Origin: Balanoglossus misakiensis
Lineage: Eukaryota; Hemichordata
Length of the DNA stretch: 64,000 nt
Assembly: GCA_040954595.2 (NCBI GenBank)
Contig: CM082587.2
Span: forward strand, 5,022,001 to 5,086,000
Reading direction: 5' to 3'
Shown here one piece after another: positions 25,445 through 37,657 of the stretch. Positions within the stretch are counted from its first letter, which is position 1; each line of letters starts with the position of its first letter. The notes below the pieces were generated by a model. The model saw only the letters and a program-made list of their open reading frames with translations, ran no database searches and was not told the DNA's origin. A program made the position numbers and the translations under genes.

Positions 25445-28400
25445 ATGCCGAAACAGAAGGGGATACTTGGAGTGCCGAAGTCTCACACGCTTTTCTCCAT
25501 TGGAGGAGAAAACTGGCCTTCAGATGATGACAGTGACTCAGACTATGAAGTAACCAATAACGACACTGCAGAGGTTAAGTCTAGGTAATGTTTGTACTGC
25601 TACTCTGTTATTCAAAATGTTAACATCAATACTTGAGCACAACGGATGTTCAGTGAGTATGGAATTTAAAAACATATTCGTCAGAAAGTAAAGATTTCAG
25701 ATTCACATATCAAATATTTCTTCTGAAATGTGCAATAACTTTCTCTTCACCTGGCTGTGTTTTGTTAACTTCAGCACCTCCCGAAACAAACAGGGAAAGG
25801 CCACCGTTAAAAGGAAAAGAAAAGAAAATGGGAAAGGCAAAGGAGAATCAAAAACCAAGCGACGGAAAATACCAGAAAATGGAGAGAAAAGGGAAAGAAA
25901 GGACAAAGACACTGTGGAGTCTTTGGAATTTACAAAAACTGCTAATTCAGGGAAATGTATCCAAGACATACCCCCTGAAATCATTGTGCACATTTTGAAA
26001 TATGTGGTGGAAGAGCAAGGTGCAGTGCCTATACTCTGCAGGTATAGTTCAATTTTTTTCATCACTCAGTATGCTGTTACTAGTGTTAGCCTTGGAAGTA
26101 CAAGATGAATCAACAATATTCTGTTTGTAGAAACTTGACATCAATGTTGATTGATAATGAGAGCCCTGAACCTCAACACTATCGCTGTCTAGAGTCAGTG
26201 GATTGTTTGTAAATGTGTCAGTTATACTGTATCACAATGTCTGGTTTCTTTGTTAAAATGTCAGTCTCAAAATATATCCGAGTTCTTCTGATTTTTAAAA
26301 CCCATGAACAGGCTTGGTAAGATGTGCCATGGCTGGCGTATAGCATGCAGTCACCCTTCGCTTTGGAAGGTAGCAGATCTCTCGTACGGATGGATAGCCA
26401 ACAAGCCAGACACCTTGAGGTGGCTTTCGACACATCGGTTTTCACAAGTACAAGAGGTGAACCTGAGTTCATGGGCCAAGCTTGCCAATAGCACCGTAGA
26501 GGTTTGTATAATATATAAAGCTGTAATGTTTAGAGTCGGTGGTCATTTATTTACACGTCTGTTTCATGTTTAGACGCCTGGATGAAACCTTGACAAGAAC
26601 TAAACTAATTCATGTCGCACTTGTTTGCAAGTTGTTTATGGATCGGTGACATTCACACCAATGGCAGTACCGTGATTAGGCTAACAGTTGTTTCATCCTT
26701 GTATATTTCAGGTGCTGGCCGAGAACTGCCCGACTCTGGAGACCATCAGTCTGTTTCGGTGCATAAAACTAACTTCAGATGCAGTCAAGGCATTGGTGGA
26801 CAAGTGTCCCAAACTCTCAAGTCTGGATCTGTCGTATACCATGGTAGGTGTTGGAGATCTGTTGTTGCATACTGTGGTGGGTTGTCTATAGGTGTCACAT
26901 TCCATGGTTTGTTATCAATATCTCTTCCTGTATCAAGCCAGGTTGTCTTAATCCGCTGGAAATTTATTTCCTTCAACAGAACGACATGGTATCGACAGGC
27001 ACACTGAAATACATAGCAGAGAAATGTGGAGGTCGTCTGAAACATTTGAATATCTCAGGGAATGTTATATCAGGGTTTTTGATCTCTCTCAAGCATCTCA
27101 TGGTAAGTGCACTGTTTGTTGAACAAGTGCAGTTTTATTTTTAATTAAAAACGCGAGTGCTATTCTCAGTCTTGTTAGAATTGTCCAAAAGTTAAATAGT
27201 TACAATGATCATCATGATAACGCCATTGTTCACTGTTGTATGTCTTCTGTCTGGTGTTAGGACAACTGCCCGAATCTCAGGGGACTGGACTTTTCCGGAT
27301 GCAAATTCACTACGGATTCCGTGAGATTTAACATTGAAGACTGCCAGGAGGCGTGGCCGCATTTACAGATCCTGAGAATGGCCTGCTGTAAAGTGTATGC
27401 CACGGACGTGACGGCACAGAGGAGGGTAAGTCTGTTGTAAACTTTGTGGCTTCAAGGTTTGAGTTCTTGCATATGGAAGCCAATCTTCCAGTTCTGTGCG
27501 TTCTCTAAGCTCTTAGAACCACTGAGAATTTGGGAGAAATTTCTTGAGCAAGACCTCAATCGCAGTGAAGAAATCTTCATGAGGTAGGGTGTGCAATATT
27601 GCCTGTTGCTGTTAGAGGGCGCACTACAGACTTGAGGTGCTGAAGGTTAAATGAATGTATGTCATGCAACTCAGGTGTAATTCAGTTGTATACTGTGATG
27701 TGTTGTGTTGACCAGTGTCCATTCTTTCCCACTAGCATGGGTCGCCCGGTTTTCCGGAACTCCGGGAATTCAGCGCAGCCGCAGAACCTCATGAAATCCG
27801 CAGTCTCTTTGTCTCTGGGGCCGGAATCACCAACGAATTCTTGCAGAGAGTGCTGAAGACATCGTGCGAACTGAAACTTCTAGATATCCGAAACTGCGCC
27901 AGGCTGGAGCCAGCATTACTGCTGCCAGAGGTGACACATTTCAAACTTTGGAAAAGACAAAAGTAATGTGTGTCTTTTCAGGAATGAGTGTCCAATAAAA
28001 GTTCTCCTGCTTCCTCCAATCTCCAACATTTAAAAATTAAATGCCTGCTCTCAACAAATCTATCTCAAAGTGCATTGCACTTTCCCGTTACTTGTAAAAC
28101 CTTTCCACCTCCACTGCAAGAATTAACCACATCATTGCTTATCTGTTTACTTTTCAAAGGATATCCCTGCAACTGGACTGGAACACCTGTACATATCCCA
28201 GTGTTCCATTGCCAAGACCAGTTTCCTTGGGAAGATGATGGAGAGGGTAAGTAACCATGGCGACTGTCTCTGTAGACTAGCTGGACTGATGAGTGTATTT
28301 GATAATTGATTGACAAAAGTATCCCTTTGTGAATAATTTTGTTTCAATTTGATCACTGACTTAATACAATACCAGAAGTGCCAAAGCGACGGATGTTTTA

Positions 28401-28888
28401 TGTTTTACATGACAGTGGCGCCATAGTCTGCTGGATTTAGACATGGCGTGGAACACATACCCAAGTGTGGAAGACCTAGAGGCTGCCATGAAAGAACTGT
28501 CCGCATCTCCAAACCAGTCGCAACTGAAGACACTGAACCTGAGCGGAACTGCTGTAGACCTCCATGCAGTATTGTGAGTGTCACTGTCATGTGATTTTCG
28601 TCATCTGTCATGTGATGTGCTCAACTTTTCATGCCAAGATGCATTAAACTTAAAGATACTCTAGCTATAACTTTTGGCTTTTTTTTCCTCCAGATTTCTA
28701 GTTTGTAAATCATTATGTCTATTTGACGTTCCTTTTATCTGTGCCATTTCAGTTCCCTGCTGAAAGGGTGCCCCAAACTGAAACGTCTCAACCTGGCATC
28801 ATGCAGAGGTCTTCCGCGGGGAATAAAGCGTCTGCATGAAGGCAAGAGTCTGCAACAGCTCAGGAAAGACTACATTAAGAAGTCATAA
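25445..28888 (+). CDS. FBXL6: F-box/LRR-repeat protein 6, ten coding exons
   Basis: FBXL6 is a substrate-recognition subunit of SCF (SKP1-CUL1-F-box) ubiquitin ligases. Exons are 25445-25584, 25775-26041, 26312-26501, 26712-26843, 26980-27102, 27261-27425, 27736-27930, 28160-28246, 28416-28573 and 28753-28888. Phases join cleanly and give about 530 aa, close to the 539 aa of human FBXL6. Residues 1-105 are acidic, then a strongly basic KR-rich stretch (about 57-90). The F-box is about 111-159 (IPPEIIVHILKYVVEEQGA, then CHGWRIACSHPSLWKVADL). Leucine-rich repeats follow from about 175 to 525, for example CPTLETISLFRCIKLTSDA and LKLLDIRNCARLEPA. The C-terminus, CPKLKRLNLASCRGLPRGIK, matches the human end closely. 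The start begins MPKQKGILGVPKS and lies after a likely 5' UTR intron. Only internal exon borders with two nearby donors are uncertain, by a base or so. Confidence 0.93.
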
Positions 28889-29732
28889 CGTGCTCCAAAT
28901 TGGGGTGTTTATATAACTGCTTGAAATGTTATACCATTTCATTTGTTCTTTGCATTTTTCATAGCTATTTTAACATAATAGTACATGTATTTAAGTAACT
29001 GTCACTTCAAAAAAACATGAAGTTCATTTACTATTTCACACATTTTCCTTTGAAATACATTTTTGTAGACTTTTGGCATTATCCTGTAGAGTTTTAAGGT
29101 TTTATATACTGTAGAGTGAAAATCAATATGTACATCATCAAGTCATTACGATTTAATAAATATAACCATTTTTTATCCAACATGTGGATGTATTTTGCCT
29201 TTATCACACACACACACAGAACTACAATGCTGTATCACCATGTGTGACGAGAACCCTAAGACAACCAACCATACATCAGATAAAATTCTAGCTCCATGCT
29301 TGACATAACACTGCCCATGAAGAAAGAAAGAAAACATGCTCTCCTACTGGGAAAAAGTGGGAACATTATTTGTTATTTTCATTACATGCGTCCTTTTAAT
29401 GATACGGACGTTTACAATGATAAGTTTTCATGTACAATCCGGTAATCGATTGCTGATAATGTAGGACATCCGAAACACAGGGTCACTGCGACCCGTGCGT
29501 GTATAAATATGCAAATTTCAAGTCTCATTTGATTGGTGAAAGTTAATCAGATGACCTCCCGGACAACGGTAACTATGGAGTTGACCCCGCCCGGCGTCTT
29601 AGCAACAACACAAACCGGACCGCCACGCTCGGATCAATGCAGTTTGTTCGATTGTACATGTAAATACAAGGGTTGTCTGACTGGAAAGTCGTCGTCGTTT
29701 GACTTGTGCTAAATTTCGGAACAAGTTAAGTA
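28889..29732. other. FBXL6 3' UTR and CFAP77 upstream region
   Basis: A polyadenylation signal AATAAA (29155-29160) lies 267 bp past the FBXL6 stop and probably ends that transcript. A short CA repeat follows (about 29206-29218). The last 250 bp before the CFAP77 start are richer in GC and CpG. They contain RFX-half-site-like motifs GGTAAC (about 29568) and AGCAAC (about 29600), as might be expected for a ciliary gene, but I see no complete X-box. Confidence 0.5.
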
Positions 29733-32289
29733 ATGGCAACTGAAACGCTCAACCCGCTCGGCGTTCAGCGGGAGACGATGTACGACAATCCGCTACTAAC
29801 GAAGGTAAGTGGCCCACTTCCGTAGTTTTTTACACAGCTGATTTGTACTGATTACCGAGTACAAAATAGAACGGCTGATCCGAAATCGTGCACGTCTTCG
29901 TACTTTCAAAGCAGTAATTGTTATTTGACGTGTGACTGAAACGTAATCTAAAATCACTGTGAATTTTCACAGCAGATCTGCCCGGCTAGCTTGCTTTCGT
30001 ACGTTACAATATTAAATTTATCTTGGCGCTAGAAGCTTGCTGGCCGATGAACAAAAATAACATTGTCGCGTCGTCACGTCTGCTTCACAACAGAAATTTG
30101 CCTGTCGTCGACATTTTATGCAAGAGTGCCTGTATCCCAAAACGATAGGGCATCGACTGCTGTAGTATAGCTTTGACTCTGACTGGAAATGATCAGTTTC
30201 AGTGTCAACCTGATCTCGCCTTGTTCATTTCAACACGTCATTTGGCCCCGCTGCAGGGCCTTGTACTTGTACTTGTACTCGGTTACTAACCGTGACCATT
30301 TACCACCTTTGGAAACACAAACAGGCCATTGACACTTGTGTCAGTGCTGTCCCCGATCCCGACAATCGACGGTTTGGTATTTGGACCCATTGATGATCTT
30401 TTTAGCAAACAATAACTCCATCAAACTGCGAACACTACAGGCATCCCATTCCAATAAACACAAGAGACGAAACAAAATCACCACAGCCACTGTGATTATA
30501 AAACTTACACCGTCAATATTCATCCCAGTGTCAAATTGTAAGTCTGTGATTTTAACATCAGAAACATAGTTATTCAGACCAACTTTATCATCAAAATTTT
30601 AAATCACCACTCTATAAAACTTAATAATATTAGGCTATGTGGTCTTTAGGAGAGGAAATCCAAGGGGATCCTTTGAAAACAAATGTAAACAAAGTGGTGT
30701 TGAGTATTCTTGTAAGAATGCTATAAATTAAATATGAGCATAATTCACATCTCAGATGACTTAGTATAGTCAGTGCACTGACTAAGATGGTCAAATCTCA
30801 CTGGGTTACAAGGTTCTTTTTTATGCCCCTGGTACTTAAACACCTGTTTGTTATCTGATGTCAGAAAGAAAAGGAATGATATCAGAGAGAACTTTGTGAG
30901 ACCACAGCATGATTAATGAGTAAAAGCAGTGAGAATTGGCATTAACCTTATTTGCAGTTGCAGGAAGGAATGATACAGGTACACAGAATGCATGATACTG
31001 TGCAATAACCACCTGTTGAATTGGTGGCTTGACCTTTCACCTCAACTGTCTGAAACTTATGCCCTACTGTTTCCATGGTTGCGGCCATGCATAGCAAAAA
31101 AGGCAGTACATTGAGTCTGAGACTCAATTATATTGACTTCCCATCACATCACTCCAATAATTCCTCCTCTTAACTTCACAGCCTCAGCTGGGTCTTGCCT
31201 TGAAGAGGGGATTCGCTCTGCCGCCCGCCAACTTCACGTACGGCAGACCGAACGGCAGCAAAGACGGCGGCGCGGCCGAGGCAGTCTCCGGATGGACGGG
31301 CCTGTCTTCGTTTCCCATCATGCACAAGGAGAAGAAACTGGACAGGGACTTTATCGCGCTCAACAAAGCGGCCGTCAACGCCGGACTGGTGACGGCCCCC
31401 GAACAGTACCAGTACAGAGCCACACACGACGTGCGGCGCAGGGTCTCGGAGGAGGAGAAAAACAAAGTGAGAACAAGGAGAATTCCGGCATCGATGACAT
31501 TTGGGGTTTCAACAAGGTATATTCGGCATTTCTTACTCCTATATCTTCAGTAAATAATACCTTTCCACATAGTGACAGAATCATGCATGATTTTCCATAC
31601 CAGAATTCCTCAGTGGCAATTTCTGTGACAAAACCAAACATTATAATTCAGTTTTTTTTCAGGAAATACATAACAAAATGGGTTTTCCTGAATAACTGGA
31701 CCCAATTCAAATTTGAACTTCCCCTTTAGTGTTTTCTGTAATGCCACTGCTTTTTATTGATCCATCTGAAATCATTGGCTTGCTTCCAACAGACCTTCCA
31801 CTCCTGTATTTGATTTACTTGAACACAAATACCAAGACCGCTGGCTACAAGACAGAAGGAAAACAGAACTTGTCAAGAGGGAAAAAATCCAACAGAAGGT
31901 AGGCCAGATCAGAGTAAAAAAAACTTTCTCATATTTATTGTGTGTTTGTCAAGAAGGGGTTTCAGGTTCGATTCCATCCAAGCGTTCACCAAAACAGTCA
32001 CAGTTAAACGGTATTCAATGTCCGCGTTTTCGTCTAATCTTTCCAGACGCTGACAAACAAGGGAATCTACGAAACAAGAACGTCTTTGTTGAGGAAATAC
32101 GCGCCGCCAATCGACCCGCCGCCACTCTGGCAGCTGCCCAAGTTCCAGAGGGGGAAAGCCTCCTCGGCGCACCTGGAAACGTACCGCTCCGGTGGCGCTA
32201 AAGATATCGCCTTTAAACACCACGCCACAGACTCCACCTCCCGACGAGGCGTCTTCGGACACGGAATCTACGAACCTGCCAGCTGTTAG
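29733..32289 (+). CDS. CFAP77: Cilia- and flagella-associated protein 77, four coding exons
   Basis: CFAP77 is a microtubule inner protein of axonemal doublets, placed near the outer junction of the B-tubule in ciliates. Exons are 29733-29804, 31182-31516, 31793-31898 and 32047-32289, joined in phase to about 251 aa. The family pattern is clear: FTYGRPN, the segment ALNKAAVNAGLVTAPEQYQY, then MTFGVSTRPSTPVFDLLEH, a charged helical stretch (DRWLQDRRKTELVKREKIQ), and YETRTSLLRKYAPP with LWQLPKFQ. Human CFAP77 carries counterparts of each in the same order. Exon 2 could end earlier, at GTGAGA near 31467. The longer form is preferred because it retains MTFG and joins in phase to PSTPVFDLL. Expected expression is in ciliated cells. 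The AATAAA at 33769-33774 could end a long 3' UTR. Confidence 0.93.
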
Positions 32290-34468
32290 AGCCAAGGAAG
32301 AAAACAAACCATACGTACATTTCTACTTGAAACGGCAACAGTTGATTTTTCATTTTTCTGAGGAAATTTCACAAGAAAATTTGACCGGGTTTAACCAAGG
32401 GTACACATGAATGTGATATTTATTCATTGGATGCAGTGAACATTGGTATGTGAAAAAAAATATGGCACGTGAAAAGCGTATTTTTGAAGTTGTGATTTTT
32501 TTTTTACCTTTGGAAGAAGAGAGCCATAACTCTCCGAGAATGAGTTGAGGACAACAGCCTTTCAGCAAGATTTTGTCCAACTCATTGAGTAGTGATGCAG
32601 GATCCCATAGTGGCCACTTTTACTCATATACATGTATCTTTGTTCTATTTTCCATTCCAATTTCAGAGAATGCAATTTTATACATGAATACTGGTAACGA
32701 AAACATGGAAATATTTCACCAATAGTGCTAACACATTTAAATTGGCAAGATCAGAGAGGACACTAAATTACTTCACATTCTGTCCTGTGAGGGCGCTTTG
32801 TGTCATCTATATTATTACATGTAGTGGAGTGAACGAACCCTCTATACACTCAACAGAGAAACTTCAGTTGTCACATTCCAAATTCCTAAAATCATGATTT
32901 TTTGCAAGATATAATGCCAGCAGAAAAGTAATTGACAAATTGGAAATTAGTGCAATGAAGTACAGCGTTTGATTGCAGATTATACAAATGCGCATAGGGT
33001 GCTGATGCAGTAATTATCTCAGCGAAGGCTTTGAAAATATATTTATACTCATCTCAAGGTTTGAAAATAGAATTATGTCATAGCATTGATTATTGATAAG
33101 GACACAAAAAAGGCTTGTGCTGCAAGATCCGTAATTACCTATCAGTATTTTCAAACTCCGTCCAGTTGCTCTTTAAACATTAGTGTGTGCTTGACGTTCA
33201 TTTTCACATTTTTACAATTATGTCACTTTTTTGGTATTGTGCTGATGACAAAGTATTATCACATAGATTTGTGAGCATATTTTGAGTTGTAGCTGCTTGC
33301 TTTCCATGTCTGGTTTTCTTGCTGATGCCTGAAGTTGATCAAAATGCTGTGTGGTATTTTGGCTGCACAAGACCAGGGCTTCTCGGAGGTTATTTGGAAG
33401 TCATTTTGTCTTGAAACAGTTCAAAGGCTGTTTCTTAAAGGGGTCACATTTACATTTACAGAAATGCTTTCATGCGAAATACATTATACACTGCAGGCAA
33501 ATCACCAGTAGAGATATGGATTGCATTATTGTGAAATAATTCAAGGCATTATCGTTCTGAGCAGCATTAGTACATTGTATATGCCCAAAGAAATTAACAC
33601 ACACGCACACATGCAAGTATACATGCACACACACTTACAATACCACAAATTGCTACAATGTCCAATACAAATGTATCCCTTGTATTACTGTTGTAAGTAT
33701 GCAAGTTATGAACAACTTGAATTTAAAGATTGTAAATATTTTTTTTTTGCTTTTTATGTGTGAATTTTAATAAACATTTGAAAACAAACGTTTTGCCTTG
33801 ATATGACAGCATTTGTTAAAGGGTTGCAGCTACCATTTTCAACATATATTTGTTATAAGATTGTTCTGAATTTGACTATACTTATTTACCTATTACTTTT
33901 CATTTGGAATGAAACTAGAGTTAAATGTATTTAAAATGTTTTCTGTTGTGATTTACGTGAGCTACCCCAAAGAAGGGAGGGTGCTCGAAACAGCGCCCCT
34001 ATACTACCATTGAGCGTCGCCCCTTGTTTTTATCACGCACGTGTACGAGCGCATTTCATGGCTGACACGGTTGTCCAAGAACTGGTTGCATGTACGAGTA
34101 CTACTTTTTTCTTTGTCTGTGCCCTTGGGCACAAATGACGTAAACCGCGTTAAGCAGGTTGTCAACGAAACACGATACATCACATGCAGCCACTTGTCTT
34201 AATAGAAGGCTACAGTGCTTGTATTGGTAAAATAGGCCTAAGCAAATAACACCCTGACGTTGCCTTAGCTTGTCTGCTTTTAGACCAGGAGTATTACTTA
34301 TTATACCTTGGTATATTATAATTTGTAACAAAATCAAACTGCCTAACAAAATGACCTTGTTGTAAATCGCAAAGACTTCGTGAAGAGAGCCGACTCTAAT
34401 TCTCCTGGCCCAAACATGATTATATCGTATAGACTTCTAACTGTCTATGCATTGATTACTAGTACATT

Positions 34469-34597
34469 ATGAGTGGCAACACAATAGACGACGGTGCGCG
34501 CTGGCACCTTTTGTGCGAGGTGTCAGATGACGGCCTCGTGATGAAGGTCTGCTGGAACGGCGGTCCCAGTCACGAGGTGCAGCTGCTGCTCTTGTGA
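34469..34597 (+). CDS. Small open frame of unknown status (42 aa)
   Basis: The frame starts MSGNTIDDGARWHLLCEVSD and ends at TGA (34595-34597). It is too short to be judged by length. Its base composition is more coding-like (GC- and CpG-richer) than the surrounding intergenic DNA. I do not recognise the peptide. It could be a stray first exon, a small peptide gene or chance. Confidence 0.15.
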   Translation: MSGNTIDDGARWHLLCEVSDDGLVMKVCWNGGPSHEVQLLLL

Positions 34598-34957
34598 AGG
34601 GAGAAGGTATTGAAACGATGGAAAGCTGTGATCGGATGCAGCAGTTGGCCTAGAAGAGTCAACACGACACACTTTTAATAGCATATGTGTTAAGGGGGTG
34701 TGGGTAACTAAAGCACTACAGACGCAACCCCAAACTTTTCCTGAACTTTTGAAGTTTGGAAGTGCGCAAATGTGACAACGGATGCTTTGAATCTTGGCAC
34801 ACCCCTCCACAAATGCACCACAAAAAAACAAAATGCAGTAAAAAAAATTAAACGTTGTGTCCACGGCACCGCCTGGTTCGCATGGTACGGAAACACCCTT
34901 TCCATCTTAATTATCTACGACCCCTAAAGTCAACCCTGCGTGACAGTCACCTGGTTA

Positions 34958-34985
34958 TGACGTAGTTCTAAGTCGCACTATATAA
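34958..34985 (+). promoter_or_regulatory. CRE-like site and TATA box of ependymin-related gene A
   Basis: TGACGTAG (34958-34965) lies 21 bp upstream of a TATATAA box (34979-34985), which is 49 bp before the start codon. The same arrangement, with almost the same spacing, is found before gene B, so both genes appear to share an inherited core promoter with a short 5' UTR. Confidence 0.65.
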
Positions 34986-35027
34986 TTGCGGGTCCGGTGA
35001 CCTATTGGAACACACGCTCCAGCCAGT

Positions 35028-36896
35028 ATGAAGACGGCAGTTGTCCTCCTCTCCTCGCTCGCCTACGCGACCGCCTACATCTGCTGCCCTCCAACTAAAT
35101 GGGAGGGCATGTTTGGCGAATCCGGCGGCTATGTGGTGGACAAAACAAGACAAACCGGAACGTTTACCTTTGGCGCTCTGTTTCACCAAGACATAGCTAT
35201 CCAGAAGACCGCTATCGAAAGTTACCATCTCAAAATAATACAAGACTTTGCGAAAGTAAGTGTACAGTTTTGTTTCCCTATGCAGTGCTGTACTGCTGTA
35301 CGCGTACGTGCTACTGTAGTTACCCCCCCGCCCTTATATGTCGGTCACGATGCACACCCCAGGTCTTTCTGTGCAAGTCCCATTTCACTCTCTCCCTTCA
35401 ATCACATCAGTGCTTTATTTTCACGGGGATGAATGGCCCTGAAAAGCGCATGACTTACTTAGACATTCTTATACATTGCATACATTTATTAGAGCATGTC
35501 CAGCCGAGAAAAGCACAATCAATGCAAGTCAAGGGCTTTTCCAAAATCATTTTCCAAAGGGGTCCGCGTTTGCGAATCGACGTCACCCCAAAGACTTTTG
35601 CTCACGTATTTGGCTGTACTGGAACTGTATATACCCATGGACGTTTTCAAGGATGAAACAAAGGCCATTTGTTTTCCACATAAGGTCGTTGCCCTTACCA
35701 GGTTGACTTCGACGCCTGATATGATATTACGCGAGAGTTTGTTGCTGCTCGCGGCTTCGCTAAAGCGAGATCATAGTTCATTTCTAGCGTTCATTTCCTT
35801 CAGAAAATCCAATACATGATCCACAAAGGCGTGTGCACGAAGACAAGACTACAAGGGTCGGCTGAAGACAATCTCTGCATTCCAGGTAAGAATGAGACTG
35901 CGCCGGAAAGTGATTGGCCAGCTGTGATGAACGCAGAATTTGAGAGGAGGGGGGAGGCGAAAATGAAGCCTGTCCTCATCGATGTCACCACTAGTCATTG
36001 AATACCAACTATTCTTCTTTCCGCAGACCATGCCCGATACCTGAACACACTGACATATCAAGTAGGTGACTTCGTTACTGACAACTACGTGTATGAAGTC
36101 ACTCAGCAGGGGATGAAGACAAAGCTGCTGATGAACGTGGAGCGCACCATGTGCATTCCTTTTGGATTCCAAGGACTGGCTCACACACCTGACGGTAAGT
36201 TCAGTTTTTGTAGTCCAACTCGAAGCCAAACTCAACTTGAAACTTTTGCACAGCCACGTCTGTAAAACAAGTTCTAACTTTCTAGCTTTTCCGTGACAAG
36301 GAAACAAAAGGCCCACCTGCAAGTCGCATTGCAAAAATCAATATCACACGTTGTGAAATGTCTGTTTACTGACAGGACTTTCAGAGACACGTTCAAAAAT
36401 GTCAGATTGGTCCAGATTTCTTGGTGACATTTGCTAAGTCTCCCCGCGTGGTTCATATTGTCTGATGTCATCGTGTACTCATTTTGTTTTGCACGTATGT
36501 TGTTGTCCCTCCAGCGACTGCAATCTTTAGCGGAGGATACTTCAACACAACCTCCAGCGTCAAGGACCCGTCCGTGTTCGACGTTCCAGATGTCTGCAAG
36601 AACAGCTCCATTCCAATCAAGGTAAACGACCCTAGTCTCGCCGTGAATCTCTGCGTTAATGAATACATACACTCGCGGCAATTCCATTTTCTGAGCGCCG
36701 CGTCGTTGGCTGTGGCCAGCGGGCTTTACTCAAGTAAAACCTACGTCAAACTCGGCACTGGATGGGATTTATTATAGTATACATTATCTTGGACTGTCCA
36801 ATTCATATATCGTTTTTCTTTCAGGAGCCAGACGCCGAGACCACGTCTCACTTCATAGAGGCCTTGGTCAGCACCTTCGATGAGACCTGGTGGTGA
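35028..36896 (+). CDS. EPDR: Ependymin-related secreted protein, copy A, five exons
   Basis: This is a member of the ependymin/MERP family: small secreted calcium- and lipid-associated glycoproteins with a hydrophobic-pocket fold, expanded in many marine invertebrates. Exons are 35028-35255, 35804-35885, 36027-36194, 36515-36621 and 36825-36896, in phase, giving 218 aa. A signal peptide (about residues 1-16, MKTAVVLLSSLAYATA) precedes a mature start with paired cysteines, ICCPPTKWEGMFGE. Further cysteines occur in GVCTK, NLCIP, TMCIPF and DVCKN, and two N-glycosylation sequons (NTTS and NSSI) are present. The C-terminus ends in DETWW. A polyadenylation signal AATAAA is at 37155-37160. Gene B, 2.6 kb downstream, is a tandem duplicate. 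The specific ligand or role is unknown. Confidence 0.93.
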
Positions 36897-37303
36897 ACGT
36901 TTATGCCAGAGAATTGGAGAATTGAAACACAGAACTAATAGATATTCCTATATCTAGTATCATTTAATGTAACACATGTTTAATATACTCCCTCGTGACA
37001 TTTAAAGTTGTGTTTTCCACATTTGCTATACCCGTATTGTTAGGTTATGCTAGCTGAACTAAATGTGCACGTGTTATTTTTGGTTAACAATCTTTCCAGT
37101 TGGGTAACTTCATCGTTACAACACTACTGTAACAACAGACGGTAATATTGTGCGAATAAAACATCTATGCGAGATGTTGTCAGCTTGAAGAAAAAAACGC
37201 ATGCATTGCGGCATCTTATGTAATTCGAATTGTCGTATTTTATATGAAAACAAATAAAACGTGAACGTGCACTTTTTAACATACATCGTGTGAATAATTC
37301 CGA

Positions 37304-37322
37304 CCCCCCCCCCCCCCCCCCC
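37304..37322. repeat. 19-base C homopolymer
   Basis: This is the longest of about eleven G/C homopolymer runs of 10 or more bases in the window. The others lie near 1780, 3026, 18039, 37498, 37959, 40566, 40886, 41306, 57857 and 61206. It sits between the ependymin-related copies. Confidence 0.9.
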
Positions 37323-37590
37323 ATACTGAGATCATGGAGGTACTACTAGTATTTTCCATGAAAGAATTCGCCCACAAATCCCTGAAATTGGATATTTATT
37401 TAGACGGGGCATGATCGACAGCAACTGAAGGATCCTGGTAGGTCGTGGCGACTGCAGTGCATGCATGGGGTTTGCACTGCCATGGGACGACATACAAGGG
37501 GGGGGGGGGCACCAACGCGGCGCGACGACCCCTTCCCCGTAATTATTCACGACCCCTAAGTCAACACTGCGTATAACAGTAACCTCGTTG

Positions 37591-37617
37591 TGACGTAAAC
37601 ATCAAGGTGTATAAATA
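37591..37617 (+). promoter_or_regulatory. CRE-like site and TATA box of ependymin-related gene B
   Basis: TGACGTAA (37591-37598) is followed 19 bp on by TATAAATA (37610-37617), 48 bp before the start codon. It is the counterpart of the copy A promoter. The interval CACACGCTCCAGCCAGT just before the ATG is identical in both copies. Confidence 0.65.
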
Positions 37618-37657
37618 TCAGACCCGGTGACTAACTGGTTCACACGCTCCAGCCAGT

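Larger units (their letters stand above)
32290..35027. other. Intergenic region, CFAP77 to the ependymin-related pair
   Basis: This holds the likely CFAP77 3' UTR, with a possible polyadenylation signal AATAAA at 33769-33774. The rest is AT-rich sequence with short uninformative open frames. A GC-richer small open frame at 34469-34597 is described separately. The last 120 bp form the promoter of the first ependymin-related gene. Confidence 0.6.
36897..37657. other. Intergenic spacer between the ependymin-related copies
   Basis: This holds the 3' UTR of copy A with AATAAA (37155-37160), a 19-base C run (37304-37322), a 12-base G run (37498-37509) and the duplicated promoter of copy B. Similarity to the copy A upstream region begins near CACGACCCCTAAGTCAAC (about 37548), marking one edge of the duplication. 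Confidence 0.75.

Noticed and set aside
31960-31985. B-box-like GGTTCGATTCC suggesting a tRNA gene
   Set aside because: There is no A box at the right distance and the flanks cannot form a T stem or acceptor stem. It lies in CFAP77 intron 3.
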